This document shows, one piece after another, positions 63,011 to 64,000 of a stretch of DNA of 64,000 nucleotides. Within the stretch, counting starts at the first letter, position 1, and the number at the start of each line of letters is the position of its first letter. Location: assembly GCA_949292215.1 (NCBI GenBank), contig CASEYW010000123.1, positions 1 through 64,000 of the forward strand. Reading direction: 5' to 3'. The translations under genes were made by a program, and so were the position numbers. The stretch is from an uncultured bacterium. GTDB taxonomy: Bacteria; Verrucomicrobiota; Lentisphaeria; Victivallales; UBA1829. The notes below the pieces were generated by a model. That model was not told the DNA's origin and ran no database searches. It worked only from the letters and a program-made list of their open reading frames with translations.

Positions 63011-64000
63011 TTGATGATTCTCCCCGGTTGAGGTTGTCCGTGATTTTGAAAACAGTTCAGCAGAGTTTTTGCGGCGGTTCGTCCCGCTTTGACTCCGGTC
63101 TGATAATACGTCGTTTCGATGGAGTGAATGTTCAAAGCCGGATTGGCAAAGCGGAGTTGCTGCGCAAGTGAATCTCCATCAAACAGTACCGGCAGATTTT
63201 TCCGATCCGGGTTCCTTTTCAGAAATTCCAGAACCGGAGTGTATACAGTTCCGTCTGCGACAAGTCCGTCGATCGCCGGTTCGTTCCGGAACAGTTTCTC
63301 CAGAACATCCGCCATGTTCTCCTGTTCCGGGATGACATGGCTTTCCGGAATGAGAATTCCATGTTTTTCGAACATTTTCCGGAAGCCTTCCATCCGCTCT
63401 CTTGTCCCTCCGCAGTAGAGCGGATTTCTCAGGTTCCTGTCAAGAAAGAATTTCGCCCAGGCGGCTCCTTTTTGAGCAAAATCAAAACGGATGAAATTTC
63501 CGGTGGGAAGCGGGTCTGTGTCCACGTAGGGCGAGAGCACCGATATCACAGGATACTGCTTGAGCAGCATCTGGTTGATGACGGGAATATCCCTGTCGTC
63601 CGGAATGATCCACAGCAAGGCGTCCAGAAGAGTCTCCTTGAGAGTTGCTGCAAAGTTTTCATCCATTTCGTCGGGCAGAGTCAGCATTTCCTGCTGGTAT
63701 CGGACGTTTCCCATTTCCAGAGAGAACCCCGCGGCGATCAGAGAGGAATAGTTGCTGTGAAAGTACGACTGACGGCCATGCGCCACCACTCCAATGATAT
63801 ATTGCAGATTGAGAGAATGTTTCGGATTCGTGAACAGCCCTTTCCTTTTTTCCAGCCGGATGGCAAATCCTTCTTCCTCCAATTCTTCCAGAGCCCGGCG
63901 GACCGTAATTCTGCTGATTTTGAACAAATCCATCAGTTCCTGTTCAAGAGGCAAGCGCTGCGGAGTTTTTCCCGCCTTGTCGACGATTCGGTGGAGATAC
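63001..64000 (-). CDS. GntR-family regulator with LacI-type effector domain (partial, cut by the window edge)
   Basis: The frame is open to the right edge, so the N terminus is missing. The visible part begins inside the GntR winged helix ([34 protein letters not shown]) and continues into a ligand domain ([74 protein letters not shown]). It overlaps the pilin-like gene by 10 bp and heads cassette 6. A TTG at 63954 is not a credible start because the winged helix extends upstream of it. Confidence 0.88.
   Translation of the reverse strand, partial: YLHRIVDKAGKTPQRLPLEQELMDLFKISRITVRRALEELEEEGFAIRLEKRKGLFTNPKHSLNLQYIIGVVAHGRQSYFHSNYSSLIAAGFSLEMGNVRYQQEMLTLPDEMDENFAATLKETLLDALLWIIPDDRDIPVINQMLLKQYPVISVLSPYVDTDPLPTGNFIRFDFAQKGAAWAKFFLDRNLRNPLYCGGTRERMEGFRKMFEKHGILIPESHVIPEQENMADVLEKLFRNEPAIDGLVADGTVYTPVLEFLKRNPDRKNLPVLFDGDSLAQQLRFANPALNIHSIETTYYQTGVKAGRTAAKTLLNCFQNHGQPQPGRIIKWF

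Overview
The window looks like chromosomal DNA from a carbohydrate-degrading member of the Lentisphaerota (Victivallis-like) or a close relative in the PVC group. The reasons are indirect. Many small proteins carry a type IV prepilin-like N-terminal helix, each next to a very large secreted glycosidase. Sugar-sensing regulators of several families are abundant. No SusC/SusD pair or sugar transporter is visible. No taxonomic marker was searched, so this assignment is inference. No tRNA, rRNA, CRISPR array, transposase or phage gene was seen, and no gene-free stretch exceeds 300 bases.

Layout. 47-6290 (minus): a LacI regulator, a pilin-like protein, a secreted propeller-like protein and a large glycosidase. 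6572-9074 (plus): a housekeeping run of tsaD, a HAD phosphatase and an EI24/CysZ-like membrane protein. 9143-12240: a toroid-type polysaccharide enzyme divergent from a Cys-rich AraC regulator. 12345-15894: an IclR regulator and GH10 xylanase divergent from an SGNH esterase. 15935-16996: a URO-D/MtaA-like protein. 17229-21312 (plus): GntR, pilin, glycosidase. 21461-23136: CPBP protease and miaA. 23161-24093: an anchored repeat protein. 24321-29925 (plus): GntR, pilin, a LamG-LamG glycosidase. 30168-33094 (minus): a GMP synthase lacking most of its amidotransferase domain, and a DUF1846 protein. 33229-40678 (minus): GntR, pilin and two paralogous large secreted enzymes. 40873-46807: a pilin and a 1359-residue glycosidase, divergent from an AraC regulator. 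46827-47528: an SGNH hydrolase. 47681-54620 (plus): a CDP-3,6-dideoxyhexose operon (rfbF, rfbG, rfbH) with a TPP enzyme, a glycosyltransferase and a reductase. 54647-57738 (minus): a GH36-like galactosidase with its GntR regulator. 58009-64000 (minus): GntR (cut by the window edge), pilin, TPR protein, glycosidase.

The most interesting feature is a module seen six times: sugar-responsive regulator, then prepilin-like protein, then an optional secreted accessory protein, then a giant secreted carbohydrate-active enzyme. The order is the same each time, although the regulator family (LacI, GntR, AraC) and the enzyme change. The genes are packed tightly, often with overlapping start and stop codons. 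All six prepilin-like proteins lack the glycine that normally precedes the cleavage site. Where the regulator promoter is inside the window, it usually has near-consensus -35 and -10 boxes with a palindrome or repeat at the expected start site, which suggests autoregulation of the whole cassette. I propose these cassettes are glycan-response units in which the pilin-like protein helps export, anchor or position its partner enzyme. That role is inferred from gene order and has no direct support in the sequence.
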